From IMG/VR virus record IMGVR_UViG_3300034374_006337, positions 1 to 37,354 of that record: a DNA stretch of 37,354 nucleotides. One strand, 5' to 3'. A program made the translations under genes and the position numbers. The DNA comes from a virus. Position 1 is the stretch's first letter; each line of letters opens with the position of its first letter. A model generated the notes under the pieces. It saw only the letters and a list, made by a program, of their open reading frames with translations, was not told the DNA's origin and made no database searches. Below, in pieces: positions 15,602-21,950 of this stretch.

Positions 15602-16285
15602 ATGAAAAAACTTTTTACAACGCTGGTTGCTGCGGTGGCGGTTGCCCTACCTGCCCTTTCCGTCCGAGCAGACGACTCTAAAATCACCAAGGGTTATAAC
15701 ACTATGGATTCCATGGGGTGTATGCTAACTCGCGAATGTACAGATGGAGTCCAAGAAGTCGTTAGTCTTTTGGATATTTCTAGTGAGTATCCCAACACTG
15801 ATGATTTTTATTTTGTTACTGATGAGTTTAACAACATCCTCTTCACTCTTCGTGAGATCGGAGTTGGGGTTTTTCTAGCACCATCAAAGTATTTTCCTCC
15901 AGGACATCGTGGTGTGTATCATACTGTAGGTAATAATCTTTTTCTGAATCGTGATTATATGGGAGAACCCGGTGTCTTAATGTCAGTTTTGAGACATGAA
16001 GGATGGCACGCTGCCCAAGATTGTATGGCAGGAACTATTAATAATAGTTTGGTTGCTATCATCAAACCCGAAGAAGAAGTTCCTGTATTGTGGCGTACAC
16101 TGGCAGAGAGAACCTATCTCAAGTCTGCAGTGCCCTGGGAAGCAGAAGCAGGATGGGCTGGCAGAACAGCAGGTATGACTCAAGATGCTCTTGATGCTTG
16201 TGCCACTGGTAAAATGTGGGAAGTATATGAACCAACACCTTTGACTAAGAAGTGGTTGGTTGAAAACAATTACATCAAAGAATGA
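15602..16285 (+). CDS. exported zinc metalloprotease-like protein (HEGWH)
   Basis: 227 residues. An N-terminal signal peptide (MKKLFTTLVAAVAVALPAL…) has a likely cleavage near residue 23 before ADDSK. The mature part holds H132-E133-G-W-H136, the HExxH zincin zinc-binding and catalytic motif. Candidate third ligands are E180/E182 in PWEAEAGW, as in gluzincins. Cys residues nearby (C40, C46, C141) may form disulfides outside the cytoplasm. The protein would act in the periplasm or on the host envelope. The substrate is unknown. The family of short HEGWH proteins is found in marine cyanobacteria and their phages as far as I recall. Confidence 0.65.
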   Translation: MKKLFTTLVAAVAVALPALSVRADDSKITKGYNTMDSMGCMLTRECTDGVQEVVSLLDISSEYPNTDDFYFVTDEFNNILFTLREIGVGVFLAPSKYFPPGHRGVYHTVGNNLFLNRDYMGEPGVLMSVLRHEGWHAAQDCMAGTINNSLVAIIKPEEEVPVLWRTLAERTYLKSAVPWEAEAGWAGRTAGMTQDALDACATGKMWEVYEPTPLTKKWLVENNYIKE

Positions 16286-16301
16286 GGTTAAATGAATAAA
16301 A

Positions 16302-16550
16302 ATGTTATCTGTACAATGCAAAGAATGTAATACGATTATAGTAAGCACAACAAAAACGCAGTGTTGTGGTTGTCCCAACATGATGAAAGTTACAAATGAC
16401 TCGATTAGTGCGGTGGATTTAAGTAAAATATTGTTACTCAATCATGAAAACAATATAAAATATCAGGGTGTTCTGACAAAACATGATTTAGAATATCAAG
16501 AGAACCGACGTAAAAGAAAGGTTCGTAGACTCGACTTTGAGGAACGTTAA
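16302..16550 (+). CDS. small zinc-ribbon protein
   Basis: 82 residues. C6-x2-C9 and C21/C22-x-C24 (CKEC … CCGC) suggest an N-terminal zinc ribbon. A central Leu/Asn-rich helix and a basic C-terminus (ENRRKRKVRRLDFEER) follow. This fits nucleic-acid or protein binding in transcription control, but no specific family is clear. The final codon shares its last base with the ATG of the next gene (TAATG), implying coupling. Confidence 0.65.
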   Translation: MLSVQCKECNTIIVSTTKTQCCGCPNMMKVTNDSISAVDLSKILLLNHENNIKYQGVLTKHDLEYQENRRKRKVRRLDFEER

Positions 16551-16777
16551 TGATTAATTTAGATGCCAAGTATGAAAGTTACTTGCATACTAACAAATGC
16601 TTTCAGATCAATCAGCAATGTGAAAAAGTTATAGGGTATGGGTGGACTGATGACGGAACCAAGATTGATGGATACTATGTCTTGACAAATAACTATAAGT
16701 TATTCTATAATCTTAAAGAAGAGTTCCAACGAATGGAGGAACTAATTACAATAGGGAAGAGTGGCCGAGTGGTTTAA
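16550..16777 (+). CDS. small conserved protein ending inside tRNA-Ser
   Basis: 75 residues, aromatic and beta-rich (VIGYGWTDDGTKIDGYYVLTNNYKLFYNLKEEFQRMEE). Its last seven codons and stop lie within the first 23 bases of tRNA-Ser, so translation and tRNA processing of the same RNA would conflict. A sigma70 promoter inside the gene can transcribe the tRNA separately. Function unknown. Confidence 0.65.
   Translation: MINLDAKYESYLHTNKCFQINQQCEKVIGYGWTDDGTKIDGYYVLTNNYKLFYNLKEEFQRMEELITIGKSGRVV
16682..16711 (+). promoter_or_regulatory. sigma70-type promoter TTGACA-N18-TATAAT
   Basis: Perfect hexamers at 18-bp spacing inside the preceding coding sequence, 43 bp before tRNA-Ser. It would drive tRNA-Ser, tRNA-Pro and probably talC. 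Confidence 0.6.
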
Positions 16778-16841
16778 GGCAGTTGTCTTGAAAACAACCG
16801 TGTTAATAGCACCGGAGGTTCGAATCCTCTCTCTTCCGCCA
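16755..16841 (+). tRNA. tRNA-Ser(TGA)
   Basis: Acceptor GGAAGAG/CTCTTCC. The anticodon stem GTTGT/ACAAC encloses CTTGAAA with TGA. A long variable arm (CGTGTTAATAGCACCG) is typical of Ser. The discriminator G is followed by an encoded CCA that directly abuts tRNA-Pro. It is the only tRNA here with encoded CCA. Confidence 0.94.
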
Positions 16842-16915
16842 CGGGCATTAGCGCAGTTTGGTAGCGCGTTCCGTTTGGGGCGGAAAGGTCATAAGTTCAA
16901 ATCTTATATGCCCGA
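16842..16915 (+). tRNA. tRNA-Pro(TGG)
   Basis: Acceptor CGGGCAT/ATGCCCG. The anticodon stem TTCCG/CGGAA encloses TTTGGGG with TGG. The T-arm is ATAAG-TTCAAAT-CTTAT. 74 nt, no encoded CCA. Confidence 0.94.
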
Positions 16916-16918
16916 CTA

Positions 16919-16933
16919 GGGATGTAACATCCC
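16919..16933. repeat. 6-bp hairpin after tRNA-Pro
   Basis: GGGATG-TAA-CATCCC, a compact perfect hairpin 3 bp after the tRNA with no T-tract. Possibly a processing or stability element rather than a terminator. Confidence 0.4.
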
Positions 16934-16962
16934 ATATATAAACTGAACCAGAAATTTGTTCA

Positions 16963-17616
16963 ATGAAAATTTTTCTAGATACGGCAGACGTTGAAGCAAT
17001 CAAAGAACGTCTTGATAGTGGTTTAATTGATGGAGTCACAACCAATCCAACACTAATCATGAAGAGTGGTGGAGATCCGGTTCAGACGATTAAAGAATTA
17101 GTAGACCTTGGAGTCCGTGATATTAGTGCGGAAATTGTAGCAGATACCCCAGATGAAATGGTAGAAGCTTCAAAAGAATACACTTCACTTGGTGATGCAG
17201 TTACAATTAAACTTCCTTGCACTCCAGAGGGTCTTAAAGCATGTAGAGAACTTGCATATAGAGGAGTTCGTGTTAATATTACTCTTGTTTTTTCAGTATC
17301 GCAAGCAATTCTTGCAGCAAAAGCAGGAGCAACCTATATCTCACCATTCGTTGGTAGAGTTGATGACCAAAGGTTTGGTGGATTAGAATTAATCGAGCGA
17401 ATATGTAAACTTTTTAAAGAACAAATGGTTACAACCCAAGTGTTGACAGCATCTACACGTTCAGTTTATGATGTTGAAAGATCATTTATGTATGGAACAG
17501 ATATTGTTACAATGCCAGTAGCAATTTTTGATAAGATGTATGACCACATGCTTACAAAAGCAGGAGTAGAGCAATTTAATAAGGACTGGGAGAAAGCATT
17601 GTCAAATGGAAATTGA
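16963..17616 (+). CDS. talC: transaldolase TalC
   Basis: 217 residues, the short (~215-220) TalC/fructose-6-phosphate-aldolase-type transaldolase. Key residues are D6 (FLDTAD), N28 (GVTTNPTL) and the Schiff-base Lys83 (VTIKLPCT). A FVGRVDD phosphate-binding region and a C-terminal RS/TMP segment (STRSVYD, VTMPVAIF) follow. This auxiliary metabolic gene of marine cyanophages redirects host carbon into the pentose phosphate pathway for NADPH and ribose for nucleotide synthesis, matching the phage nrdAB. It follows tRNA-Pro and overlaps a small antitoxin-like gene at its end. Confidence 0.95.
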   Translation: MKIFLDTADVEAIKERLDSGLIDGVTTNPTLIMKSGGDPVQTIKELVDLGVRDISAEIVADTPDEMVEASKEYTSLGDAVTIKLPCTPEGLKACRELAYRGVRVNITLVFSVSQAILAAKAGATYISPFVGRVDDQRFGGLELIERICKLFKEQMVTTQVLTASTRSVYDVERSFMYGTDIVTMPVAIFDKMYDHMLTKAGVEQFNKDWEKALSNGN

Positions 17617-17782
17617 GGTTTATACTGTAGAAGAATTTCAAGAACGATGGGATGAAATGATTGAAAGAGTTGAGGGTGGGGAGCATATAAAAATCGTGAA
17701 TGACAGTGGTGAAACTGCAGTTATGGTTCCTATAGATGATCCGTTGTATCGTTTATATACGGACCACGACGAGGCATCCTGA
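17606..17782 (+). CDS. orphan Phd/YefM-like antitoxin-type protein
   Basis: 58 residues starting 11 bp before the talC stop. MEIEVYTVEEFQERWDEMIERVEGGEHIKIVND… fits the Phd/YefM N-terminal dimerisation and DNA-binding fold: a beta strand, an 'EF…..E.V..GE' helix, then a beta hairpin IKIVNDSGETAVMVPI. No toxin gene is adjacent, so it could be a solitary anti-toxin or a DNA-binding autoregulator. Family assignment is by pattern only. Confidence 0.55.
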   Translation: MEIEVYTVEEFQERWDEMIERVEGGEHIKIVNDSGETAVMVPIDDPLYRLYTDHDEAS

Positions 17783-17814
17783 CCTCTTCTTTTGGGACTA
17801 TCGCATATTGGTTA

Positions 17815-17922
17815 ATGCCCTCTGCTTCCTGGAAGAAAATTGAAGAGGAAATTAAAAAGTGTGTTTTATTGTGTGCCAATTGTCATCGTAAAATACACAA
17901 CAACTTACAATCGCTGGTTTAG
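17815..17922 (+). pseudogene. HNH endonuclease C-terminal remnant
   Basis: The in-frame segment …SWKKIEEEIKKC-VLLCANCHRKIH is the typical C-terminal zinc/HNH end of short HNH nucleases (C-x2-LLCxNCHR-x2-H). The upstream D-H half is missing and only fragmentary similarity precedes it, so this is a decayed gene. The formal 35-codon frame from ATG 17815 ends inside tRNA-Met, overlapping its first 10 bases. Confidence 0.65.
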
Positions 17923-17985
17923 CACTTCGGTAATTGCACCCTGCTCATAACAGGACAGAAACTGGTTCGACTCCAGTAACCAGCA
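17913..17985 (+). tRNA. tRNA-Met(CAT) (or tRNA-Ile with modified CAT)
   Basis: Acceptor GCTGGTT/AACCAGC. The anticodon loop CTCATAA lies in a CCTG/CAGG stem. The T-arm is ACTGG-TTCGACT-CCAGT. 73 nt. Elongator Met and lysidine-Ile tRNAs both show CAT and cannot be told apart by eye. Confidence 0.88.
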
Positions 17986-17999
17986 CTAGGACAGAAACT
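17952..17999 (+). repeat. 12-bp direct repeat, inside and just after tRNA-Met
   Basis: AGGACAGAAACT occurs in the tRNA (17952-17963) and again 2 bp after it (17988-17999), as if part of the tRNA was duplicated downstream. Confidence 0.7.
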
Positions 18000-18008
18000 C
18001 TTCTGTCC
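17989..18008 (+). terminator. 8-bp perfect hairpin after tRNA-Met
   Basis: GGACAGAA-ACTC-TTCTGTCC is perfect over 8 bp but lacks a T-tract, so it may be a processing signal or a weak terminator. It directly precedes the promoter at 18012. Confidence 0.45.
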
Positions 18009-18011
18009 ATC

Positions 18012-18040
18012 TTGACTCATCAGAGTCAAACCTCTATAAT
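18012..18040 (+). promoter_or_regulatory. sigma70-type promoter TTGACT-N17-TATAAT with embedded inverted repeat
   Basis: One mismatch in the -35, perfect -10, 17-bp spacer. TTGACTC-ATCA-GAGTCAA (18012-18029) makes a perfect 7-bp inverted repeat covering the -35. This is a plausible operator for the downstream gene at 18063. Confidence 0.75.
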
Positions 18041-18062
18041 AGACAAGTCAACACACAGAACA

Positions 18063-18278
18063 ATGTCGATCACAGCAAAATTCAAGAAAGATGTTCAAAC
18101 CCTTCGTGGTGCTGCAAATGGTGATTTTTATCTTGATGTAAAGAATCCGAAACTTTACAAAAAGGTACGTCGATATTATGAAACTAATGGTGTAGTATTC
18201 TCTGGAGATCCTCTGGATGATTATGATATTTTGATCGAGCAAATTTTTGCCGACCTTGAATCTGTTGAGGTTGCATGA
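18063..18278 (+). CDS. small conserved cyanophage protein
   Basis: 71 residues from ATG 18063. The frame extends back into tRNA-Met, but the promoter and leader put the start here. It has a basic N-terminus (MSITAKFKKDVQTLRGAANGDFYLDVKNPKLYKKVRRYY) and an acidic C-terminus (DDYDILIEQIFADLESVEVA). It may be an early protein given its own near-consensus promoter. The stop overlaps the next ATG (ATGA). Function unknown. Confidence 0.75.
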   Translation: MSITAKFKKDVQTLRGAANGDFYLDVKNPKLYKKVRRYYETNGVVFSGDPLDDYDILIEQIFADLESVEVA

Positions 18279-18526
18279 AAATTCTTCTAGAACGTTTTCC
18301 ATATCGTTATGTTGAAATGGGAATCCTAGACAATGGGTTCCCAGACTATCGTATTCAAAAAGCAGATAGTTATACTAAACGTTATCGTGACATGTATCTT
18401 CTTGACAATCAGATGCAACTTCTGACATGTATAGAAGACTATGATTACACTCGTTGGCTTGACCCGGCCAGAGTCCCTTGTTATAGAAAGGATAGTGTCA
18501 AAAGTAGTCAGGATCTAAATACATAA
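18275..18526 (+). CDS. small conserved cyanophage protein
   Basis: 83 residues, Tyr- and Asp-rich (YRYVEMGILDNGFPDYRIQKADSYTKRYRDMYLLDNQ), without a known domain. Starts within the stop of the previous gene, so both are probably made from the 18012 promoter. The C-terminus WLDPARVPCYRKDSVKSS is Arg/Lys-rich. Function unknown. Confidence 0.7.
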   Translation: MKILLERFPYRYVEMGILDNGFPDYRIQKADSYTKRYRDMYLLDNQMQLLTCIEDYDYTRWLDPARVPCYRKDSVKSSQDLNT

Positions 18527-18541
18527 AAGACCCCGACTACT

Positions 18542-18898
18542 ATGCCTTATAAGAGTGATCGTGACAAGAAGTATTATCACGAAAATCGTGACCGCTTCTT
18601 AAACAAACAGACAAAACAGCGACAGGAGAGGAAAGAGTTTCTTCTTGAAAATCTTGGTCACTCCTGTTCTGTCTGTGGTTCAACCGAGAAACTTGAGTTT
18701 GATCATATCAATCCATCCTTGAAAGAATCAAGACAATCTTTTCTCTCTATGGGTATTGAAACTATTAGATCTCAACTTGATAACATACAGGTTCTGTGTA
18801 AAGAGTGTCACAATAAGAAGAGTAACGCACAAAGAAAAGCAGCCTGGAAGTTATTTGTTGAACTCCCCCTTGAAGAGCAGGAAAGACTTATATCGTAA
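18542..18898 (+). CDS. free-standing HNH endonuclease
   Basis: 118 residues. A basic N-terminal helical region (KYYHENRDRFLNKQTKQRQERK) precedes the nuclease domain: C42-x2-C45, D54-H55 (FDHIN) and C86-x2-C89-H90 followed by NKKS. This zinc-stabilised HNH layout is common in phage homing nucleases. It is intact, unlike the HNH remnant ~700 bp upstream, and is not flanked by an intron. Probably a mobile free-standing nuclease or a resident nicking enzyme. Confidence 0.88.
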   Translation: MPYKSDRDKKYYHENRDRFLNKQTKQRQERKEFLLENLGHSCSVCGSTEKLEFDHINPSLKESRQSFLSMGIETIRSQLDNIQVLCKECHNKKSNAQRKAAWKLFVELPLEEQERLIS

Positions 18899-18910
18899 GC
18901 AGTTGTTGAT

Positions 18911-18918
18911 TATAAATA
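18911..18918 (+). promoter_or_regulatory. T4-type late promoter TATAAATA
   Basis: An exact match, 24 bp before ATG 18942. It lies inside GATTAT-AA-ATAATC (18908-18921), a perfect palindrome. Confidence 0.7.
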
Positions 18919-18941
18919 ATCGATAGTCAACAAGTGTAATT

Positions 18942-19190
18942 ATGGCAACCAGAAGAACATCAACAGGTGCATCATCTACATCATCTACATCATCTACATC
19001 ATCTACATACAAATCTGCCTTTGATAAAGAATGTGAGAAAAAGTTTGAAGAGATTGATGGTAGACTCGATGCATTAGAGTCAAAGTCACATACACCTTGT
19101 GGTGGTGGCAATAAGTCCGATTCTAAAGTAGAAGAAAGATTGGAAGCACTGATTTCTTTTCTTAAGAAAGAGCAGAATATTCCTCTCTGA
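18942..19190 (+). CDS. Ser/Thr-repeat and coiled-coil protein, late
   Basis: 82 residues. The N-terminus MATRRTSTGASS carries an SST repeat coded by four 9-bp tandem units (18971-19006). A helical coiled-coil region (FDKECEKKFEEIDGRLDALESK) and a second helix at the C-terminus follow. It has an exact late promoter, so it may be a virion or assembly protein. Similar short proteins with Thr/Ser-rich starts occur in cyanophages. Function unknown. Confidence 0.7.
   Translation: MATRRTSTGASSTSSTSSTSSTYKSAFDKECEKKFEEIDGRLDALESKSHTPCGGGNKSDSKVEERLEALISFLKKEQNIPL
18971..19006 (+). repeat. four tandem copies of ATCATCTAC
   Basis: An in-frame 9-bp repeat coding for SST in the N-terminus of the gene at 18942. 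Copy number could vary by replication slippage without shifting the frame. Confidence 0.9.
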
Positions 19191-19204
19191 GTCTTGGATA
19201 GACT

Positions 19205-19395
19205 AAAAAATATCCTGGTGGAGTCACCCCCCTAAAATGCCCGTGATGGAGACACGATAAAAACCCTGGTCGGTGAAGGATCCCCTTCAATCCCGAGAGT
19301 TTACAATTTCTCTTAAAAAATTGTTGGTGCGGATGGAGGAAACTCCCGCCCTGTTTCTTGCTTCAGGACAAAGAGCAAGTGGTGCGGCATGTATA
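19205..19395 (+). ncRNA. structured leader or small RNA before the sugar cluster
   Basis: No coding frame. A series of hairpins is visible: GGTG-GAGT-CACC (19217-19228); CGTG/CACG (19242-19256); GAAGG-ATCC-CCTTC within TCGG/CCGA (19270-19296); ACAATTT/AAATTGT (19303-19324); a GAAA-capped GGAG/CTCC within GCG/CGC (19329-19349); and CTTGCT/AGCAAG (19357-19379). GGTGCGG occurs twice (19326, 19381). The position upstream of a WcaG-type epimerase gene recalls the cyanophage wcaG RNA motif. I cannot confirm identity by eye. Confidence 0.6.
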
Positions 19396-19434
19396 GACCC
19401 TTATAAGGACCCTTGACAATAAGGGTCTTTTTTT
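19396..19434 (+). terminator. rho-independent terminator with two alternative left arms
   Basis: GACCCTTA (19396-19403) or GACCCTT (19408-19414) can each pair with TAAGGGTC (19420-19427), followed by seven Ts (19428-19434). CCTTATAAGG (19399-19408) is itself palindromic and competes, giving attenuator-like mutually exclusive folds. Confidence 0.75.
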
Positions 19435-19441
19435 GTATGAT
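19413..19441 (+). promoter_or_regulatory. sigma70-type promoter TTGACA-N17-TATGAT inside the terminator
   Basis: The -35 lies in the terminator loop, the T-tract is the spacer, and the -10 follows directly. It would start transcription of the sugar cluster right after the upstream RNA ends. Confidence 0.75.
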
Positions 19442-19466
19442 ATATAGGAAGCAAATAATTTTTTTT

Positions 19467-20513
19467 ATGTCTGAATATAAGAAGACAGCACTGGTATTGG
19501 GAGCTGGTGGATTTATTGGAAGTCATATGGTAAAACGTCTCAGGTCTGAGGGTTACTGGGTACGTGGTGTTGACCTGAAGCGTCCAGAATTTTCTTCTAC
19601 AGAGGCAAATGAATTTGTTCAAGGTGATCTGAGAAATCGTAATTTTGTTGATAGAGCAATTCGATTTAAGGGTTATCAAGGTAACTTTTATAATTCTGTT
19701 CCTCAGCAATATGATCAAACTTTTGATGAGATCTATCAGTTCGCTGCTGATATGGGTGGTGCAGGTTTTGTTTTCACAGGTGAGAACGATGCAGACATTA
19801 TGCACAACTCCTGTAGTATTAATTTGAATGTTCTTGAATCTCAAAAAGAACTGAATAAATATACCGTCAAAAATACCACCAAGATTTTCTATTCTGGATC
19901 TGCATGTATGTATCCAGAGTACAATCAAATGGACCCTAACAACCCAGATTGCCGTGAAGAATCAGCATATCCAGCAGACCCAGATTCGGAATATGGATGG
20001 GAGAAACTCTTTAGTGAGAGACTCTACCTCGCTTACAATCGCAATCATGGTATCCCTGTTCGTATTGCTCGGTATCATAACATTTTTGGTCCCGAAGGAA
20101 CTTGGGACGGAGGAAGAGAGAAAGCTCCAGCTGCAATCTGCCGTAAAGTCGCTCGACTCCCGGAGGTCGGTGGAGGAATCGAAGTGTGGGGAGATGGTTT
20201 ACAAACTCGTTCCTTCCTGTACATTGACGAATGCATTCAAGCAACTCGAAGATTGATGGACAGTGACTTCATGGGACCTGTGAATATTGGTTCGGAGGAG
20301 ATGGTGACTATCAATCAACTGGTAGATATTACTGCAAAAGTTTCTGGTAAAGTAGTTCAGAAAATTCATAAAATGAATGCCCCAACTGGTGTTCGTGGTC
20401 GTAATTCAAATAACGATCTTATTCGTGAGAAACTTTGGTTCGATTATAGTCAAACTCTAGAAGAGGGTATCGCTAAAACTTATGATTGGATTAAGGGGCA
20501 AATTGTCAAATGA
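19467..20513 (+). CDS. GDP-mannose 3,5-epimerase-like NDP-sugar epimerase
   Basis: 348 residues from ATG 19467. Extended SDR fold: glycine motif GAGGFIG (12-18), SGSAC (143-147), Y176-x3-K180 catalytic pair (YGWEK), RYHNIFGPEGTW, GGREKAPAA and WGDGLQTRSFLYIDEC. These segments match the plant GDP-mannose 3,5-epimerase family closely, which converts GDP-D-mannose to GDP-L-galactose/gulose. A related WcaG-type role is possible. It probably supplies an activated sugar to the glycosyltransferases that follow. First gene of the cluster, 26 bp after the -10, with a weak ribosome-binding site. Confidence 0.88.
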   Translation: MSEYKKTALVLGAGGFIGSHMVKRLRSEGYWVRGVDLKRPEFSSTEANEFVQGDLRNRNFVDRAIRFKGYQGNFYNSVPQQYDQTFDEIYQFAADMGGAGFVFTGENDADIMHNSCSINLNVLESQKELNKYTVKNTTKIFYSGSACMYPEYNQMDPNNPDCREESAYPADPDSEYGWEKLFSERLYLAYNRNHGIPVRIARYHNIFGPEGTWDGGREKAPAAICRKVARLPEVGGGIEVWGDGLQTRSFLYIDECIQATRRLMDSDFMGPVNIGSEEMVTINQLVDITAKVSGKVVQKIHKMNAPTGVRGRNSNNDLIREKLWFDYSQTLEEGIAKTYDWIKGQIVK

Positions 20514-21214
20514 AGATATCAATTGCAATTCCAACTTGGGAGTGTTATGGTAGAGGTGCAGAGTATCTTAATGATCTTCTTAGAACTATTCAAATACAAT
20601 CCCATAAAGATTTTGAGGTTTGTATTTCTGATCACAGTATAGATGATGAAGTTCTAAAAGAAGTCAAACAATTTGAAGACAAATTTGAGATTGTTTATGC
20701 TAAGAATGAAAATGATAGAGGTAATGGACCTGCAAACACAAACAAAGCAATTGAGATGTGTTCGGGAGATATTATCAAAGTTATGTTTCAAGACGACTTC
20801 TTTTATGACACTGAGTCATTAGAAAAAATTCACTCTGAATTTGAGAAGAATGATGACATGTGGTTAGTTAATGGTTGCAATCATACCAATGACGACGGAT
20901 ATAATTTTTATTGGGAAATGTATCCCAAATGGAATGATAATTTACTCAATGGTGTGAATACTATTAGTTCACCATCTGTTTTATCTTTTAGAAAAGAAGT
21001 TGATAGTAGGTTTGATGAAAATCTTGTTTACTTTATGGATTGTGAATTTTACTATGGAATGAATGAAAAGTATGGTAGACCAATATTTTTGAATGATGTC
21101 TTAATATCGAATAGAGTTGGAGATTATTCTGTAACGACAAATGTTTCACATAAGAATAGAGATTACTATGTAAATAAAGAAACAAAATACTGCAAGGAAA
21201 AGTATGGATTGTAA
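20510..21214 (+). CDS. family 2 glycosyltransferase
   Basis: 234 residues starting ISIAIPTWECYGRGAEYLNDLLRTIQIQSHKDFEVCISDHS, the GT2 nucleotide-sugar-binding Rossmann half, with an Asp-rich FQDDFFYDTE metal/donor motif at about 98-106. Short for GT2 and lacking a clear C-terminal acceptor domain. The last ~45 residues (RPIFLNDVLISNRV…) are mirrored by a remnant downstream of the oxygenase gene. Overlaps its upstream neighbour (ATGA) and is overlapped by the oxygenase. Confidence 0.85.
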   Translation: MKISIAIPTWECYGRGAEYLNDLLRTIQIQSHKDFEVCISDHSIDDEVLKEVKQFEDKFEIVYAKNENDRGNGPANTNKAIEMCSGDIIKVMFQDDFFYDTESLEKIHSEFEKNDDMWLVNGCNHTNDDGYNFYWEMYPKWNDNLLNGVNTISSPSVLSFRKEVDSRFDENLVYFMDCEFYYGMNEKYGRPIFLNDVLISNRVGDYSVTTNVSHKNRDYYVNKETKYCKEKYGL

Positions 21215-21950
21215 AGTTGAAGAATATAAAGATCCTTTTGATCATTGGATCATAGATCAGTTTTTCGATACCGATACTGCTAAGACACTATCAAATAGTT
21301 TTTTGGAATATAATAGTGATGAATGGTGGAACTATAATAATCCAATCGAAAACAAAAAAACAATTCAAGATTGGAGAAAGTTTCCTTTAGAAATCTATCA
21401 AACTTTTCAACATCTTTGTTCACAAGATTTTATTGGATTTCTTAAAGAGGTGACAGGTATTAAAAATCTATATCCCGACTATGGTTTACATGGTGGAGGA
21501 CTTCATATTCATAATAGAGGTGGTAATCTTAATATCCATAAAGACTATTCCATACATCCAAAGTTAAAATTACAGAGAAAACTTAATCTTATAATTTACC
21601 TATCTGAAAATTGGAGTCCTGAGTGGGGAGGTGGATTACAATTCTGGTCTCATAACGATCAGAAAAACAAACCTGATCAATTAGTTAAAAATATTGACTG
21701 TTTGTTTAACAAGGCTGTATTGTTTGACACTACTCAAAATTCTTGGCATGGATTACCAAATCCTTTACAATGCCCAGAAGATAAGTACAGAAAAAGTATC
21801 GCAATCTATTACTTAACTGACGTTGATTATAATTGTGAGGAGAGATATCGAGCACAATTTGTACCTAGAAAGGATCAAGAAAATAATTCGGATATAATTG
21901 ATTTGTGCAGAGAGAGATCTAAATTATGGAGATCCCATTTACTTGAATGA
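21204..21950 (+). CDS. 2-oxoglutarate/Fe(II)-dependent oxygenase (prolyl-hydroxylase-like)
   Basis: 248 residues with a double-stranded beta-helix core: H112-x-D114 (NIHKDYS) and distal H182 (SWHGLP) as Fe(II) ligands, and R196 (YRKSIAIYY) for 2-oxoglutarate. A GGGLHIHNRGG segment precedes the iron site. It hydroxylates an unknown target, perhaps a sugar, a protein or a tail component. Sits between GT2 and a GT2 remnant. Its last ~10 codons (KLWRSHLLE) run into the remnant, consistent with insertion or recombination here. Confidence 0.82.
   Translation: MDCKVEEYKDPFDHWIIDQFFDTDTAKTLSNSFLEYNSDEWWNYNNPIENKKTIQDWRKFPLEIYQTFQHLCSQDFIGFLKEVTGIKNLYPDYGLHGGGLHIHNRGGNLNIHKDYSIHPKLKLQRKLNLIIYLSENWSPEWGGGLQFWSHNDQKNKPDQLVKNIDCLFNKAVLFDTTQNSWHGLPNPLQCPEDKYRKSIAIYYLTDVDYNCEERYRAQFVPRKDQENNSDIIDLCRERSKLWRSHLLE

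Noticed and set aside
15983-16441. 152-codon minus-strand frame opposite the metalloprotease gene
   Set aside because: Antisense to a gene with a clear signal peptide and HEGWH motif. Composition is shadow-like.
17934-18062. Extended N-terminus of the 71-aa gene through tRNA-Met
   Set aside because: It crosses the tRNA, a hairpin and the promoter. Translation should start at 18063.
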